DNA of 13,099 nucleotides, taken from positions 1 through 13,099 of the forward strand of contig JAKAXI010000021.1 in assembly GCA_021816665.1 (NCBI GenBank), in the 5' to 3' direction. A program made the position numbers and the translations under genes. How positions within the stretch are numbered: position 1 is the stretch's first letter; the number at the start of each line of letters is the position of its first letter. This document shows, in pieces, positions 1-7,061 of the stretch. Origin of the DNA: Bacillota bacterium (GTDB lineage Bacteria > Bacillota > Bacilli > Alicyclobacillales > Alicyclobacillaceae). The notes beneath the pieces are model-generated. The model saw nothing but the letters and a program-made list of their open reading frames with translations, was not told the origin of the DNA and did no database searches.

Positions 1-776
1 AGTACCACGCGCTGACTCGCCCGCCGGAGGCGGAGGGTGAGGCGACGGCACGGGCGATTCGGCTCGCGGAAATTGCCGAGGCGCCACTCTATGTCGTACA
101 CGTCACCTGTGCTGAGGCTGCCGAAGCGATCAGCGACGCGCGTCGGCGTGGTCTGCCGGTGTTTGGCGAGACCTGTCCACAGTACCTGGTCTGCGACTAC
201 ACCGACTACGAGCGGCCGGGATTTGAAGGCGCCAAATACGTCATGTCGCCACCGCTGCGGGACAAGTCAAACCAGCCCGTACTGTGGAACAAACTGCGCA
301 GCGGAGAGTTGTCTGCGTTTGGTTCCGATCAGTGTTCCTTTAATATGAAAGGTCAGAAAGAACTGGGTCTTTACGATTTTTCGAAGATACCGAACGGTTC
401 CCCGACGATTGAGCATCGCATGATGCTGCTCTACCACCACGGCGTGAACGAAGGCCGCATTTCGCTCAACCGGTTCGTCGCGCTGACATCGACGAACAAC
501 GCTAAGTTGTTTGGCCTGTTTCCGAAGAAGGGAACAGTGGCAGTCGGGAGTGACGCTGACATCGTGATCTGGGACCCGCTGCAGGAATTGACGATCTCAG
601 CAGAGACGCACCACATGAACGTCGACAACAACATCTTTGAAGGCATGAAAGTCAAGGGTGTTCCGCGGACTGTGCTGTTGCGTGGAGAGGTCATTGTGGA
701 CAACGGCGAGTTCCACGGAACGCCTGGGTCTGGGAAGTTCCTGCGCGCGGGCAAGATTGGTGCGAACGCGCTGTAA
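1..776 (+). CDS. Dihydropyrimidinase / D-hydantoinase, C-terminal part (5' end outside window)
   Basis: The first complete codon is at base 3, and 257 residues are visible before TAA at 774-776; the family is about 460-475 residues. The reading starts YHALTRPPEAEGEATARA, characteristic of cyclic amidohydrolases of the D-hydantoinase/dihydropyrimidinase family. Visible motifs are the metal-ligand His in YVVHVTCAEA, the ETCPQYL segment, and the catalytic/metal Asp in FGSDQCSFN. A conserved C-terminal block follows (LFGLFPKKGTVAVGSDADIVIWDP). The carboxylated Lys and the other His ligands would lie upstream of the window. The family hydrolyses 5,6-dihydropyrimidines or 5-monosubstituted hydantoins to N-carbamoyl amino acids in the cytoplasm. 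An N-carbamoyl-beta-alanine amidohydrolase begins 26 bases downstream and an NCS1 permease follows, supporting a reductive pyrimidine (or hydantoin) degradation operon. Which of the two substrates is physiological cannot be settled from sequence. The family call is secure. Confidence 0.93.
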   Translation, partial: YHALTRPPEAEGEATARAIRLAEIAEAPLYVVHVTCAEAAEAISDARRRGLPVFGETCPQYLVCDYTDYERPGFEGAKYVMSPPLRDKSNQPVLWNKLRSGELSAFGSDQCSFNMKGQKELGLYDFSKIPNGSPTIEHRMMLLYHHGVNEGRISLNRFVALTSTNNAKLFGLFPKKGTVAVGSDADIVIWDPLQELTISAETHHMNVDNNIFEGMKVKGVPRTVLLRGEVIVDNGEFHGTPGSGKFLRAGKIGANAL

Positions 777-802
777 CACCACTGTACGGGGAGGGAAATC
801 AA

Positions 803-1693
803 ATGGCATCCAAGGTCACTGTTGGACTCATTCAAGCTCATCACGATACGGACGGTTCTCGTCCGGTGGAAGAACACAAACAGGCGGCGATTGAAAAGCA
901 CTTGAAGCTGATCCGTCAGGCGGCAGAACAAGGGGCACAAATTATTTGTCTTCAGGAGCTGTTCTACGGTCCCTACTTCTGCACAGAACAGAATGCGAAA
1001 TGGTATGATGCGGCAGAGAAGGTGCCAGACGGGCCTACCGTAAAACAGATGCAGGGGGTGGCAAAAGAACTGGGGGTAGTCCTGGTTGTGCCTGTCTATG
1101 AAAAAGAGATCCCCGGAGTGTATTACAACACGGCCGCAGTGATCGACGCGGACGGAAGTTATCTCGGCAAGTACCGCAAGCACCACCTTCCGCAAGTTCA
1201 GGCCGGACCTGAAGGCTGTGGATTTTGGGAGAAATACTACTTCAAGCCCGGCAACAATGGCTATCCGGTGTTTGACACGAAGTTTGCCCGCATCGGCGTC
1301 TACATCTGCTATGACCGACACTTTCCAGAAGGGGCGCGTTTGCTCGGGTTGAACGGAGCCGAAATTGTGTTTAATCCGTCGGCAACGGTTGCAGGACTCT
1401 CTGAGTATTTGTGGAAGCTTGAGCAGCCCGCGCACGCTGTTGCGAACGGCTACTACCTTGGCGCCATCAATCGTGTCGGCTACGAGACGCCTTGGAACAT
1501 GGGGGAGTTTTATGGGCAAAGTTACCTCGTCGATCCACGGGGGGAGTTTGTCGCTATGGGCAGTCGCGACCAGGACGAGGTGGTCATCGGTGTGGCAGAC
1601 CGGGACGTCATCAAACAGGTTCGCGACACGTGGCAGTTCTACCGCGACAGGCGACCCGAAACCTATCAGGATATGGTGGAGTTGCTGCCATAG
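803..1693 (+). CDS. N-carbamoyl-beta-alanine amidohydrolase (beta-ureidopropionase-like), nitrilase superfamily
   Basis: This is a 296-residue carbon-nitrogen hydrolase. The Glu-Lys-Cys triad is visible: E52 in LQELFYGPYFC, K126 in YRKHHLPQ, and C169 in ICYDRHFPE. The ICYDRHFPEGAR and NPSATVAGLSEYLWKLEQPAHA stretches resemble bacterial N-carbamoyl-beta-alanine and N-carbamoyl-D-amino acid hydrolases. The family cleaves the ureido group to give the free amino acid, CO2 and NH3. It starts at ATG 803 behind GGGGAGGG (788-795), 7 nt spacing. It follows the dihydropyrimidinase by 26 bases with no terminator between them, so the two are probably co-transcribed and act sequentially. N-carbamoyl-putrescine amidohydrolase is a related alternative, but the adjacent ring-opening enzyme favours the pyrimidine or hydantoin pathway. 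Length and motifs are complete. Confidence 0.92.
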   Translation: MASKVTVGLIQAHHDTDGSRPVEEHKQAAIEKHLKLIRQAAEQGAQIICLQELFYGPYFCTEQNAKWYDAAEKVPDGPTVKQMQGVAKELGVVLVVPVYEKEIPGVYYNTAAVIDADGSYLGKYRKHHLPQVQAGPEGCGFWEKYYFKPGNNGYPVFDTKFARIGVYICYDRHFPEGARLLGLNGAEIVFNPSATVAGLSEYLWKLEQPAHAVANGYYLGAINRVGYETPWNMGEFYGQSYLVDPRGEFVAMGSRDQDEVVIGVADRDVIKQVRDTWQFYRDRRPETYQDMVELLP

Positions 1694-1721
1694 CCTTTTG
1701 TGGTATCAGAAGTTGTCTTGG

Positions 1722-1728
1722 AAGGAGG
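1722..1728 (+). promoter_or_regulatory. Ribosome binding site fixing the NCS1 transporter start
   Basis: AAGGAGG lies 7 nt before ATG 1736. The in-frame GTG at 1700 lies upstream of this site, and the in-frame ATG at 1730 is only 1 nt from it, so 1736 is the preferred start. Confidence 0.8.
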
Positions 1729-1735
1729 GATGGTA

Positions 1736-3262
1736 ATGGCCACGCAGGTTCAGCAAGGCGATGTGTTGGTGTTGACCGAAGAGGCTGTGCGTTCGGTCGA
1801 AAGAAATCACTCACTTTGGAACGAAGACTTGCGGCCGAGTACACGCGACGAGCACTCGTGGTCTGGGATGAAGTTCGCTTCCCTGTGGATCGGCATGTGC
1901 ATCTGTCTGCCGACGTACTCGATGGCGAGCGGTTTCATCGCACTCGGCATGAACTGGTGGGAGTCTGTCATCACGGTTTTGGTCGGCAGTGTCATCGTGC
2001 TCATTCCGATTCTCCTCGTCTCCCACGCGGGCACGAAGTTTGGTATCCCTTACCCAGTGTTTGCTCGGTTGTGGTTCGGCAAGTGGGGCGCGCACATTCC
2101 GGCACTTGCGCGCGCAATCATTGCCACCGGATGGTTCGGCATCAACTCGTGGTTCGGCGGACAGGCGCTTGACGCCATTCTCACGCGCGTGATTCACGGT
2201 TGGTCGTCGTTCGGATTTCATATGGGTGTATCGTTTCTCATCTTTTGGGCGATCAACGTTGCGATTGCCATGCGCGGCCCGCAGGCGATCGGGAAATTAG
2301 CCGTGTTTGCTGCGCCGACGCTGGCTATCGGCGCCATAATCTTGTTCATCTGGGCTGCTGACAAGGCAGGGGGATTCGGCCCGATGCTGGCTGCACCTGC
2401 CAAGATCCACGGGGTCAAGTTCTGGGACGCATTCTATCCATCGGTGATCAGCGTGATCGCGTTTTGGGCCACGATGGCCCTCAACATTCCGGACTACACT
2501 CGTTACGCCAAGACCCAAAAAGGGCAGGTGCAGGGCCAAATCTGGTCGATGCCGCTGACCATGGCTGCGTTCGCATTCATCGGCATTGCGGTCACCTCTG
2601 CGACAGTCATTCTCTATCACCAGGCGATGTGGGATCCGGTCAGCCTGATCGCGAAGTTCCCGACCATTCTCGTGATTATCTCTGGCATCGTCGTCATTCT
2701 AGCGTCTGTCACGATCAACGTCGGCGCAAACGTCATGGCGCCAGCTCGCGCATTTGAAAACTTGTGGCCGCGACGTATCACATTTGCCATCGGCGCGGTC
2801 ATCACGGGACTCCTCGCCTTTGGGATGCAACCGTGGTACGTACTCTCTGAGTTCAGCAATTACATCTTTAACTGGCTTGGAACATACGGCACCTTGCTCG
2901 GCCCATTTGATGGTATTGCGATTGCTGACTACTGGTTCGTCCGCCGGCAGCGCCTGGACCTGCTCGCTTTGTACTCGACCAACAGCCGCTACGACTACGC
3001 GCGGGGTTTTAACCTTCGCGCGGTTTGGGCGCTCGTCATCGGTTGGCTGATCGCAGTCATTGGGCTCATAATCCCAGCCCTCCACTTCTTGTGGAGCGGG
3101 GGTTGGCTGTTTAGCTTGCTCGGTGGCATGATCGCATACGCAATTTTCATGCGCAGCGACCGCTCGATTCTCTCCGACACCGAATACGAGCGCATCACGC
3201 TGGTTCAACCGGATGGGCACCTCACGGGTGGACTGGCGAGCGGGATGTCAGCGTCAAAGTAG
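1736..3262 (+). CDS. NCS1-family nucleobase/hydantoin transporter
   Basis: This 508-residue, strongly hydrophobic protein has about 12 membrane segments, beginning near residue 47. NCS1 (nucleobase:cation symporter-1) signatures are present: a hydrophilic N-tail with NHSLWNEDLRP (24-34), then GTKFGIPYPVFARLWFG (99-115), TGWFGINSWFGGQAL (131-145) and NIPDYTRYA (250-258). Family members import cytosine, purines, uracil, allantoin, hydantoins or thiamine with Na+ or H+. It lies 42 bases after the amidohydrolase, with no terminator between, and a rho-independent terminator follows it. The likely cargo is therefore the substrate of the operon enzymes: uracil, thymine, a dihydropyrimidine or a 5-substituted hydantoin, as for Mhp1-type permeases. 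The operon role is inference; the family assignment is firm. Start chosen at ATG 1736 on ribosome-binding-site spacing. Confidence 0.9.
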   Translation: MATQVQQGDVLVLTEEAVRSVERNHSLWNEDLRPSTRDEHSWSGMKFASLWIGMCICLPTYSMASGFIALGMNWWESVITVLVGSVIVLIPILLVSHAGTKFGIPYPVFARLWFGKWGAHIPALARAIIATGWFGINSWFGGQALDAILTRVIHGWSSFGFHMGVSFLIFWAINVAIAMRGPQAIGKLAVFAAPTLAIGAIILFIWAADKAGGFGPMLAAPAKIHGVKFWDAFYPSVISVIAFWATMALNIPDYTRYAKTQKGQVQGQIWSMPLTMAAFAFIGIAVTSATVILYHQAMWDPVSLIAKFPTILVIISGIVVILASVTINVGANVMAPARAFENLWPRRITFAIGAVITGLLAFGMQPWYVLSEFSNYIFNWLGTYGTLLGPFDGIAIADYWFVRRQRLDLLALYSTNSRYDYARGFNLRAVWALVIGWLIAVIGLIIPALHFLWSGGWLFSLLGGMIAYAIFMRSDRSILSDTEYERITLVQPDGHLTGGLASGMSASK

Positions 3263-3308
3263 TGGAATTTCAAGCAGGTCAGTCAACCTGAGTGACGGAA
3301 TGAATGGG

Positions 3309-3354
3309 GCTGCCTCTGTAGGCGAGTAACATGCCTGCGGGGCAGCTTTGTTTT
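3309..3354 (+). terminator. Rho-independent terminator of the pyrimidine/hydantoin operon
   Basis: GCTGCC (3309-3314) pairs with GGCAGC (3341-3346). The stem continues inward, after one bulged T, through CTGTAGGC (3316-3323) with GCCTGCGG (3333-3340), including two G-U pairs, and a 9-nt loop. It is followed directly by TTTGTTTT (3347-3354). It lies 46 bases after the NCS1 stop. Confidence 0.9.
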
Positions 3355-3389
3355 CGTGACTGTGGGAGAGCGCGGGGGAACCGACTTGT

Positions 3390-3420
3390 TTGGCGCAACT
3401 ACGACGTAGTAGGGTAAAAT
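3390..3420 (+). promoter_or_regulatory. Weak promoter candidate with embedded palindrome, upstream of the NCS2 permease
   Basis: TTGGCG (3390-3395) and TAAAAT (3415-3420) could be -35 and -10 elements, though the 19-bp spacer is long. Between them is the perfect hyphenated palindrome ACTACG-A-CGTAGT (3398-3410), where an operator would often sit. Because a terminator ends upstream at 3354, a promoter for the next gene is needed in this 118-base gap. The hexamers are only moderate matches. Confidence 0.35.
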
Positions 3421-3472
3421 ATTATTTCGGAATGCTTGCGCGCATCACTACCCAAGGAGGGCGAGAACCGGT

Positions 3473-4798
3473 TTGAACAATTCACGGGAAAATTCTCCGA
3501 GTAAAGCGGTTTTGGCCTTGGCGACCGTACAGTGGATCGCGTTTACACTCGCGAACGTCATTACCGTCCCGATTGTCCTCGGTCATGCCTTCGGGCTTTC
3601 GCTTCACAATACCGGTCTCTACCTAGACCAGACACTGATCGCTTGTGGCGTGGTCGGGATTCTGCAAGTCCTGGTTGGCCATCGCTACCCGATTATTGAG
3701 GGTCCTGCCGGTACTTGGTGGGGAGTCACATTGGTACTGATTCAAATGACGAAAGAGACAGGTGGTTCACTCCCGGACCTTTTGCGTCAACTAGAACTTG
3801 GCCTTATCGTAGCGGGCGTCGTCGCCGTATTGCTCGCGGCGTTTGGCCTGCTGGGATTCCTGCGCCGATTGTTTACACCAATTGTCACCGGCACGTTTAT
3901 GTTGCTGCTCTCACTGCAACTCTCACGCAGCATGGTCGCTGGCATATTGGGTCTCGACAGCGGCGGGAACGTCGTCCATGTGCGTGTCGCTATCCTGGCT
4001 GTCCTGCTCATTGCGTTTACGGTCTTCTTGATGGTCAAGGGCCCTGGCATGGTCAAGAGTCTCGCTGTCCTCATCGGGTTGGCGGTTGGTTGGGGCCTGT
4101 TTGCCATTTTTGGTTTCGCACCGGGAGCACCTGGGAAGGCAGGTCCAGCTTTTGCCCTGCCTCAGTTCTTTCCGTGGGGTGCTCCACAGGCGCAGTCAGG
4201 CATCCTCGTCACTTGCGTCATTACGATGGTCGTACTCATGTCCAATCTGATCACGAGCATCCAAGTGATGGGGACAGCCAACCGCGAACGGCCTGATGGA
4301 GCGAAGTTTGTCCGAGGAACCTTCATGACTGGGTTCGGCACTGCGGTTGCGGGTGCAGTGGGTGCTGTCGGCAACATTCCACTTTCGGTTTCGGCGAGTC
4401 TGGTGGATTTGACCGGGATTGGGGAACGGATGCCTTTTCTGATTTCGTCGGTGGTCATCTTGGTTCTTGGAATGCTGCCAGCGGTAGGTCACTTCGCTGC
4501 GGGCTTACCGGCACCAGTCGGCTACGCCGTCCTGTTCGCGATTTATGGCCAATTGCTGGGCTTTGCTCTGCGCGATTTCAAGGGGCTGACACTCAATCAA
4601 AGAGACTTGTTTATCATTGGCATCGCGGTGCTGTCTGGAGTGGGGATCTTTTTTGTGCCAAGTACGGCGTGGAGGACTTTGCCCGCGATGGCCGCGTATC
4701 TTCTTGACAACGGCCTCATCGTTGGTGTGGTTTTAGTACTCATTCTCGAGCACTTGGTGTTTCGGAAAGCGCCCTCAACCGTCAAAACTGATTTGTAG
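3473..4798 (+). CDS. NCS2-type (uracil/xanthine permease-like) membrane transporter, divergent
   Basis: This is a 441-residue polytopic membrane protein. The N-terminal TVQWIAFTLANVITVPIVLGHAFGL, the YPIIEGPAGTWWG segment (TM3-like) and the overall length match the NCS2 nucleobase/ascorbate transporter family (UraA, PbuX, PucJ/K and relatives). The start is TTG 3473, because AAGGAGGG (3454-3461) precedes it by 11 nt and no ATG is available near the hydrophobic start. It is separated from the NCS1 operon by a terminator, so it is probably its own unit. Key substrate-site motifs are atypical. The usual Q-N-x-G-x(4)-T-G signature is replaced by VSASLVDLTG. The TM8-like region reads LMSNLITSIQVMG, where most members carry a conserved Glu. 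Purine or pyrimidine import is therefore plausible, but the substrate cannot be named. Neighbouring nucleobase catabolism genes support a nucleobase-related cargo. Confidence 0.85.
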   Translation: MNNSRENSPSKAVLALATVQWIAFTLANVITVPIVLGHAFGLSLHNTGLYLDQTLIACGVVGILQVLVGHRYPIIEGPAGTWWGVTLVLIQMTKETGGSLPDLLRQLELGLIVAGVVAVLLAAFGLLGFLRRLFTPIVTGTFMLLLSLQLSRSMVAGILGLDSGGNVVHVRVAILAVLLIAFTVFLMVKGPGMVKSLAVLIGLAVGWGLFAIFGFAPGAPGKAGPAFALPQFFPWGAPQAQSGILVTCVITMVVLMSNLITSIQVMGTANRERPDGAKFVRGTFMTGFGTAVAGAVGAVGNIPLSVSASLVDLTGIGERMPFLISSVVILVLGMLPAVGHFAAGLPAPVGYAVLFAIYGQLLGFALRDFKGLTLNQRDLFIIGIAVLSGVGIFFVPSTAWRTLPAMAAYLLDNGLIVGVVLVLILEHLVFRKAPSTVKTDL

Positions 4799-4807
4799 TT
4801 TTCGACC

Positions 4808-4841
4808 ATGGGCGCAAGGGGTACTTCAACCTAGCGCCCAT
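4808..4841. terminator. Inverted repeat between convergent genes, possible bidirectional terminator
   Basis: ATGGGCGC (4808-4815) pairs perfectly with GCGCCCAT (4834-4841), with AGG/CCT (4817-4819 / 4830-4832) possible inside. It sits between the stops of the NCS2 permease (4798) and the convergent guanylyltransferase (4851). Neither strand has a proper T tract after the stem, so intrinsic termination is uncertain. Confidence 0.5.
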
Positions 4842-4850
4842 TACACGGTT

Positions 4851-5915
4851 TCAGTGCGTCCGCTGGCCGACTCCCTCGGTGGTTCTGTCCTGAAACACCT
4901 CAGGTTTGTCAGTCAATTTCGGCAGCCACTGTTTCATGTCGCTGCTCTTCTCTTTATTGGCGACAAGTACCTGGTTATCGTGACAGACAATGAGCAGGTT
5001 TGCTACATCGTATAGGTAGACTTCGTGCTTGGGCGCAAACACAATAGAGTTCTGTGCATCGAGCGACTTGACTTGTCCAAATGTGTGGTTGCCGTTCTCG
5101 TCCTGGTTCAGTACGCGCTCGAGTGCAGACCAGGAGCCCAAGTCGTTCCAGGGGAAGAAGGCAGGCACCACAGCCAAGTACTCATGAATCTTTTCCATCA
5201 GACCGTAGTCGATCGACACCTTCGGCAGCGCTTCAAACACCGTCTCATTGACCTGAGCAAAGCCACGTTCGATCAAATCATAGTGTTGCGGCAGGTGTTC
5301 ACGAAACGCCTCAACACCGACGTCGCAGGGGATCGTGAAGATCCCGCAGTTCCACAGGTACCTGCCGGACCGAACCATTCGCAGCGCGACTTGTCGCGAC
5401 GGTTTTTCGTGAAAACGAACTACGTTACAGACCGGACTGTCCGCTCGGTCGTACTCGATGTACCCGTACCCTGTTTCGGGGTAGTTTGGCACGATTCCGA
5501 ACAGGGTGATGGCGCGGTGAGTCACTGCGTGATCGAGCGCGGTGTTGACTGCGGAACTCCACTCCACGCCGTCTTCAATGTGGTGATCGGCGGGGCAAAA
5601 TAGAAGAACATCAAACGTATCTTTAAGCTTGGACAGACAGAGTGCCATGGCTCCCGCAGTGTCCCGTCGAGCGGGTTCGAGGACGATCTGCTCGCCTGTC
5701 ACATTCGGTAATTGACTGAGGACATGGTCCTGAAACGCCGCCTGCGTGACGATGAAAATTTGGTCACAGGTAAAGTGTCTGCGCAACCTAGCGTAGGTCT
5801 CTTGCAGCATGGATCGGTTTCCAATGAGGGGCAGAAACTGCTTGGGCAGTGAAGCGCTGGAGTATGGAAACAGCCGTTCCCCAGAACCGCCAGCCAGAAT
5901 CACAGCACCGTTCAT
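4851..5915 (-). CDS. Mannose-1-phosphate guanylyltransferase (short form, no isomerase domain)
   Basis: This 354-residue nucleotidyltransferase makes GDP-mannose from mannose-1-phosphate and GTP in the cytoplasm. The N-terminal LAGGSGERLFPYSSASLPKQF (7-27) is the GGxGxRLxP...PKQ nucleotide-binding signature of this family. FCPADHHI, FHEKP, WNCGIF, SIDYGLMEK and WNDLGSW are further family motifs. The length fits the single-domain form; the C-terminal cupin (phosphomannose isomerase) domain of bifunctional ManC/AlgA proteins is absent. ATG 5915 is supported by AAGGAGA (5924-5930), 8 nt upstream. It lies 97 bases downstream of galU on the same strand, so a nucleotide-sugar operon for envelope polysaccharide or glycan synthesis is likely. 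The specificity call rests on motifs. A related hexose-1-phosphate guanylyltransferase is possible but less likely. Confidence 0.88.
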   Translation of the reverse strand: MNGAVILAGGSGERLFPYSSASLPKQFLPLIGNRSMLQETYARLRRHFTCDQIFIVTQAAFQDHVLSQLPNVTGEQIVLEPARRDTAGAMALCLSKLKDTFDVLLFCPADHHIEDGVEWSSAVNTALDHAVTHRAITLFGIVPNYPETGYGYIEYDRADSPVCNVVRFHEKPSRQVALRMVRSGRYLWNCGIFTIPCDVGVEAFREHLPQHYDLIERGFAQVNETVFEALPKVSIDYGLMEKIHEYLAVVPAFFPWNDLGSWSALERVLNQDENGNHTFGQVKSLDAQNSIVFAPKHEVYLYDVANLLIVCHDNQVLVANKEKSSDMKQWLPKLTDKPEVFQDRTTEGVGQRTH

Positions 5916-5946
5916 ATCGTTCGTCTCCTTCAGGGCACAATTTCAC

Positions 5947-5996
5947 GAGGCGAAAATGGCTTGTCACATTGCACAAGTGACGAAGGTTTCGCCCTC
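5947..5996. repeat. Large imperfect inverted repeat between galU and the guanylyltransferase gene
   Basis: GGCGAAA (5949-5955) pairs with TTTCGCC (5987-5993), and GTCAC (5963-5967) with GTGAC (5977-5981) nests inside. No T tract follows on the minus strand, so it looks more like an mRNA processing, stability or attenuation structure than a standard terminator. Confidence 0.5.
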
Positions 5997-6012
5997 TTGG
6001 TTCACGTCCCTA

Positions 6013-6921
6013 TCAAGTACCTAGGGACTGCTGCTCCAGGGTCGCAGAACGCTCAGCACTTTGAACCTGGGCTAAAACAGACGCCGCGAGCGCAGGGTTG
6101 GACATTGCGAATGAGATGTTCGCACGCAACCACCCTTCAAGTTGCCCAATGTCATGGCGAACGCCGTCGAACTGATACGCGAGAGCGCGACCGGACAACG
6201 CCAGGTTGCGAATCGCATCGGTCAACTGAAGCTCTCCGCCGTGACCCAGAGGGGTCTGTTCAAGCGCCTCGAAGATGGAGGCGGGCAGAATGTATCGGCC
6301 CAGCACAGCGAGATTCGATGGTGCAGCTTTCATGGACGGCTTTTCAAACACGCTGTGAACAGGGATCAGTCGATGCGGTGCATCGTCTGCATTGCCGACC
6401 GGATCGATTATACCGTATTTCGATACATCACTAGCGGGTACGCGTTGTACACCGAGCAAAACCGTTTCCGGATCATCGTAGACTTCCATCAACTGCTGGC
6501 TGACAGGCCGCTCCGACTGAATGATGTCGTCGCCAAGGAGGACAGCAAAGGGTTCGTTTCCAACAAACGATTTTGCACACAGAACAGCGTGGCCGAGGCC
6601 TAGTGGCGTCTTTTGGCGTACGTAGTGAATGTCGACTAGGTCAGAAATGGCCTTGACCTCCGTCAGCATACTCGACTTTCGGCTTTGTTCTAGGTGCAGT
6701 TCGAGCTCGGGAGAACGATCAAAGTGGTCTTCGATCGCTTTCTTCGTACGTCCGGTGATAATGAGTATTTCCTCAATGCCCGCGTACACAGCTTCTTCGA
6801 CGATGTACTGAATGCAGGGCTTGTTGAGGATGGGCAGCATCTCTTTCGGAACTGCCTTTGTGGCAGGGAGCATTCTTGTCCCAAAGCCTGCCGCAGGAAT
6901 CACGGCCTTACGGACTTTCAT
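6013..6921 (-). CDS. galU: UTP-glucose-1-phosphate uridylyltransferase
   Basis: This 302-residue enzyme forms UDP-glucose from glucose-1-phosphate and UTP. The N-terminus carries the canonical signature KAVIPAAGFGTRMLPATKAV (5-24), followed by PKEMLPILNKPCIQYIVEEA. LLGDDIIQ, KYGIID, VFEKPS and GGELQLTDAI are also family hallmarks, and the length is normal for bacterial GalU/GtaB. ATG 6921 is preferred because GAGGTGA (6927-6933) lies 5 nt upstream. An in-frame GTG at 6951 would add ten residues but has no ribosome binding site. UDP-glucose feeds glycolipid, teichoic acid and exopolysaccharide synthesis, and the guanylyltransferase gene downstream points to polysaccharide precursors. The leader contains a candidate small ORF ending at the ribosome binding site, so translational coupling or attenuation is possible. 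Confidence 0.95.
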   Translation of the reverse strand: MKVRKAVIPAAGFGTRMLPATKAVPKEMLPILNKPCIQYIVEEAVYAGIEEILIITGRTKKAIEDHFDRSPELELHLEQSRKSSMLTEVKAISDLVDIHYVRQKTPLGLGHAVLCAKSFVGNEPFAVLLGDDIIQSERPVSQQLMEVYDDPETVLLGVQRVPASDVSKYGIIDPVGNADDAPHRLIPVHSVFEKPSMKAAPSNLAVLGRYILPASIFEALEQTPLGHGGELQLTDAIRNLALSGRALAYQFDGVRHDIGQLEGWLRANISFAMSNPALAASVLAQVQSAERSATLEQQSLGT

Positions 6922-6926
6922 CTCCG

Positions 6927-6933
6927 TCACCTC
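6927..6933 (-). promoter_or_regulatory. galU ribosome binding site overlapping the leader ORF stop
   Basis: GAGGTGA on the minus strand, 5 nt before ATG 6921. Its first two bases belong to the TGA stop (6932-6934) of the upstream small ORF, the layout expected for translational coupling. Confidence 0.75.
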
Positions 6934-6991
6934 AAATCTCTGTCGAAACACACGGCTCGTTAGACGCAGAGTCGGTCTGCGCTATGTTCAT
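6932..6991 (-). CDS. Candidate 19-residue leader peptide upstream of galU
   Basis: ATG 6991 begins an ORF encoding MNIAQTDSASNEPCVSTEI, ending with TGA at 6932-6934. Its ribosome binding site GAGGTGA (6997-7003) has the same sequence and the same 5-nt spacing as that of galU. The stop overlaps the galU site. Codons 4-9 include a perfect hairpin, CGCAGA (6965-6970 on the plus strand) with TCTGCG (6976-6981) around a 5-nt loop. I recognise no homologue, and the peptide has no run of one amino acid that would suggest classical attenuation. A TATAAT at 7005-7010 would, if it is the -10, start transcription inside the leader's binding site. That conflict keeps confidence low. It could be a leader peptide, a coupling device or chance. 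Confidence 0.4.
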   Translation of the reverse strand: MNIAQTDSASNEPCVSTEI

Positions 6992-7004
6992 ACAAATCAC
7001 CTCT

Positions 7005-7010
7005 ATTATA
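7005..7010 (-). promoter_or_regulatory. Candidate -10 element for galU
   Basis: A perfect TATAAT on the minus strand, 83 bases upstream of the galU start. At 17-bp spacing the -35 would be TCTTCC, a poor match, so an activator or an upstream element may be needed. Transcription would begin near 6998. Confidence 0.4.
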
Positions 7011-7061
7011 CACGCTTTAATCAATCTGGAAGAGCATCAGCAGCTACCAATTATGGGGGAG

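Noticed and set aside
431..1519. A 362-codon open frame on the minus strand across the dihydropyrimidinase and amidohydrolase genes.
   Set aside because: It lies antisense to two genes with complete catalytic motifs, and its translation shows no recognisable domain. It is a shadow of GC-rich coding sequence.
3355..3472. A purine-type riboswitch before the NCS2 permease.
   Set aside because: I find no three-way junction core sequence of a purine aptamer, and the gap is only about 118 bases after a terminator. Only a short palindrome is present.
6922..6951. A longer galU start at GTG 6951, adding ten residues.
   Set aside because: There is no ribosome binding site before it, whereas ATG 6921 has GAGGTGA at 5 nt and gives the normal GalU N-terminus.
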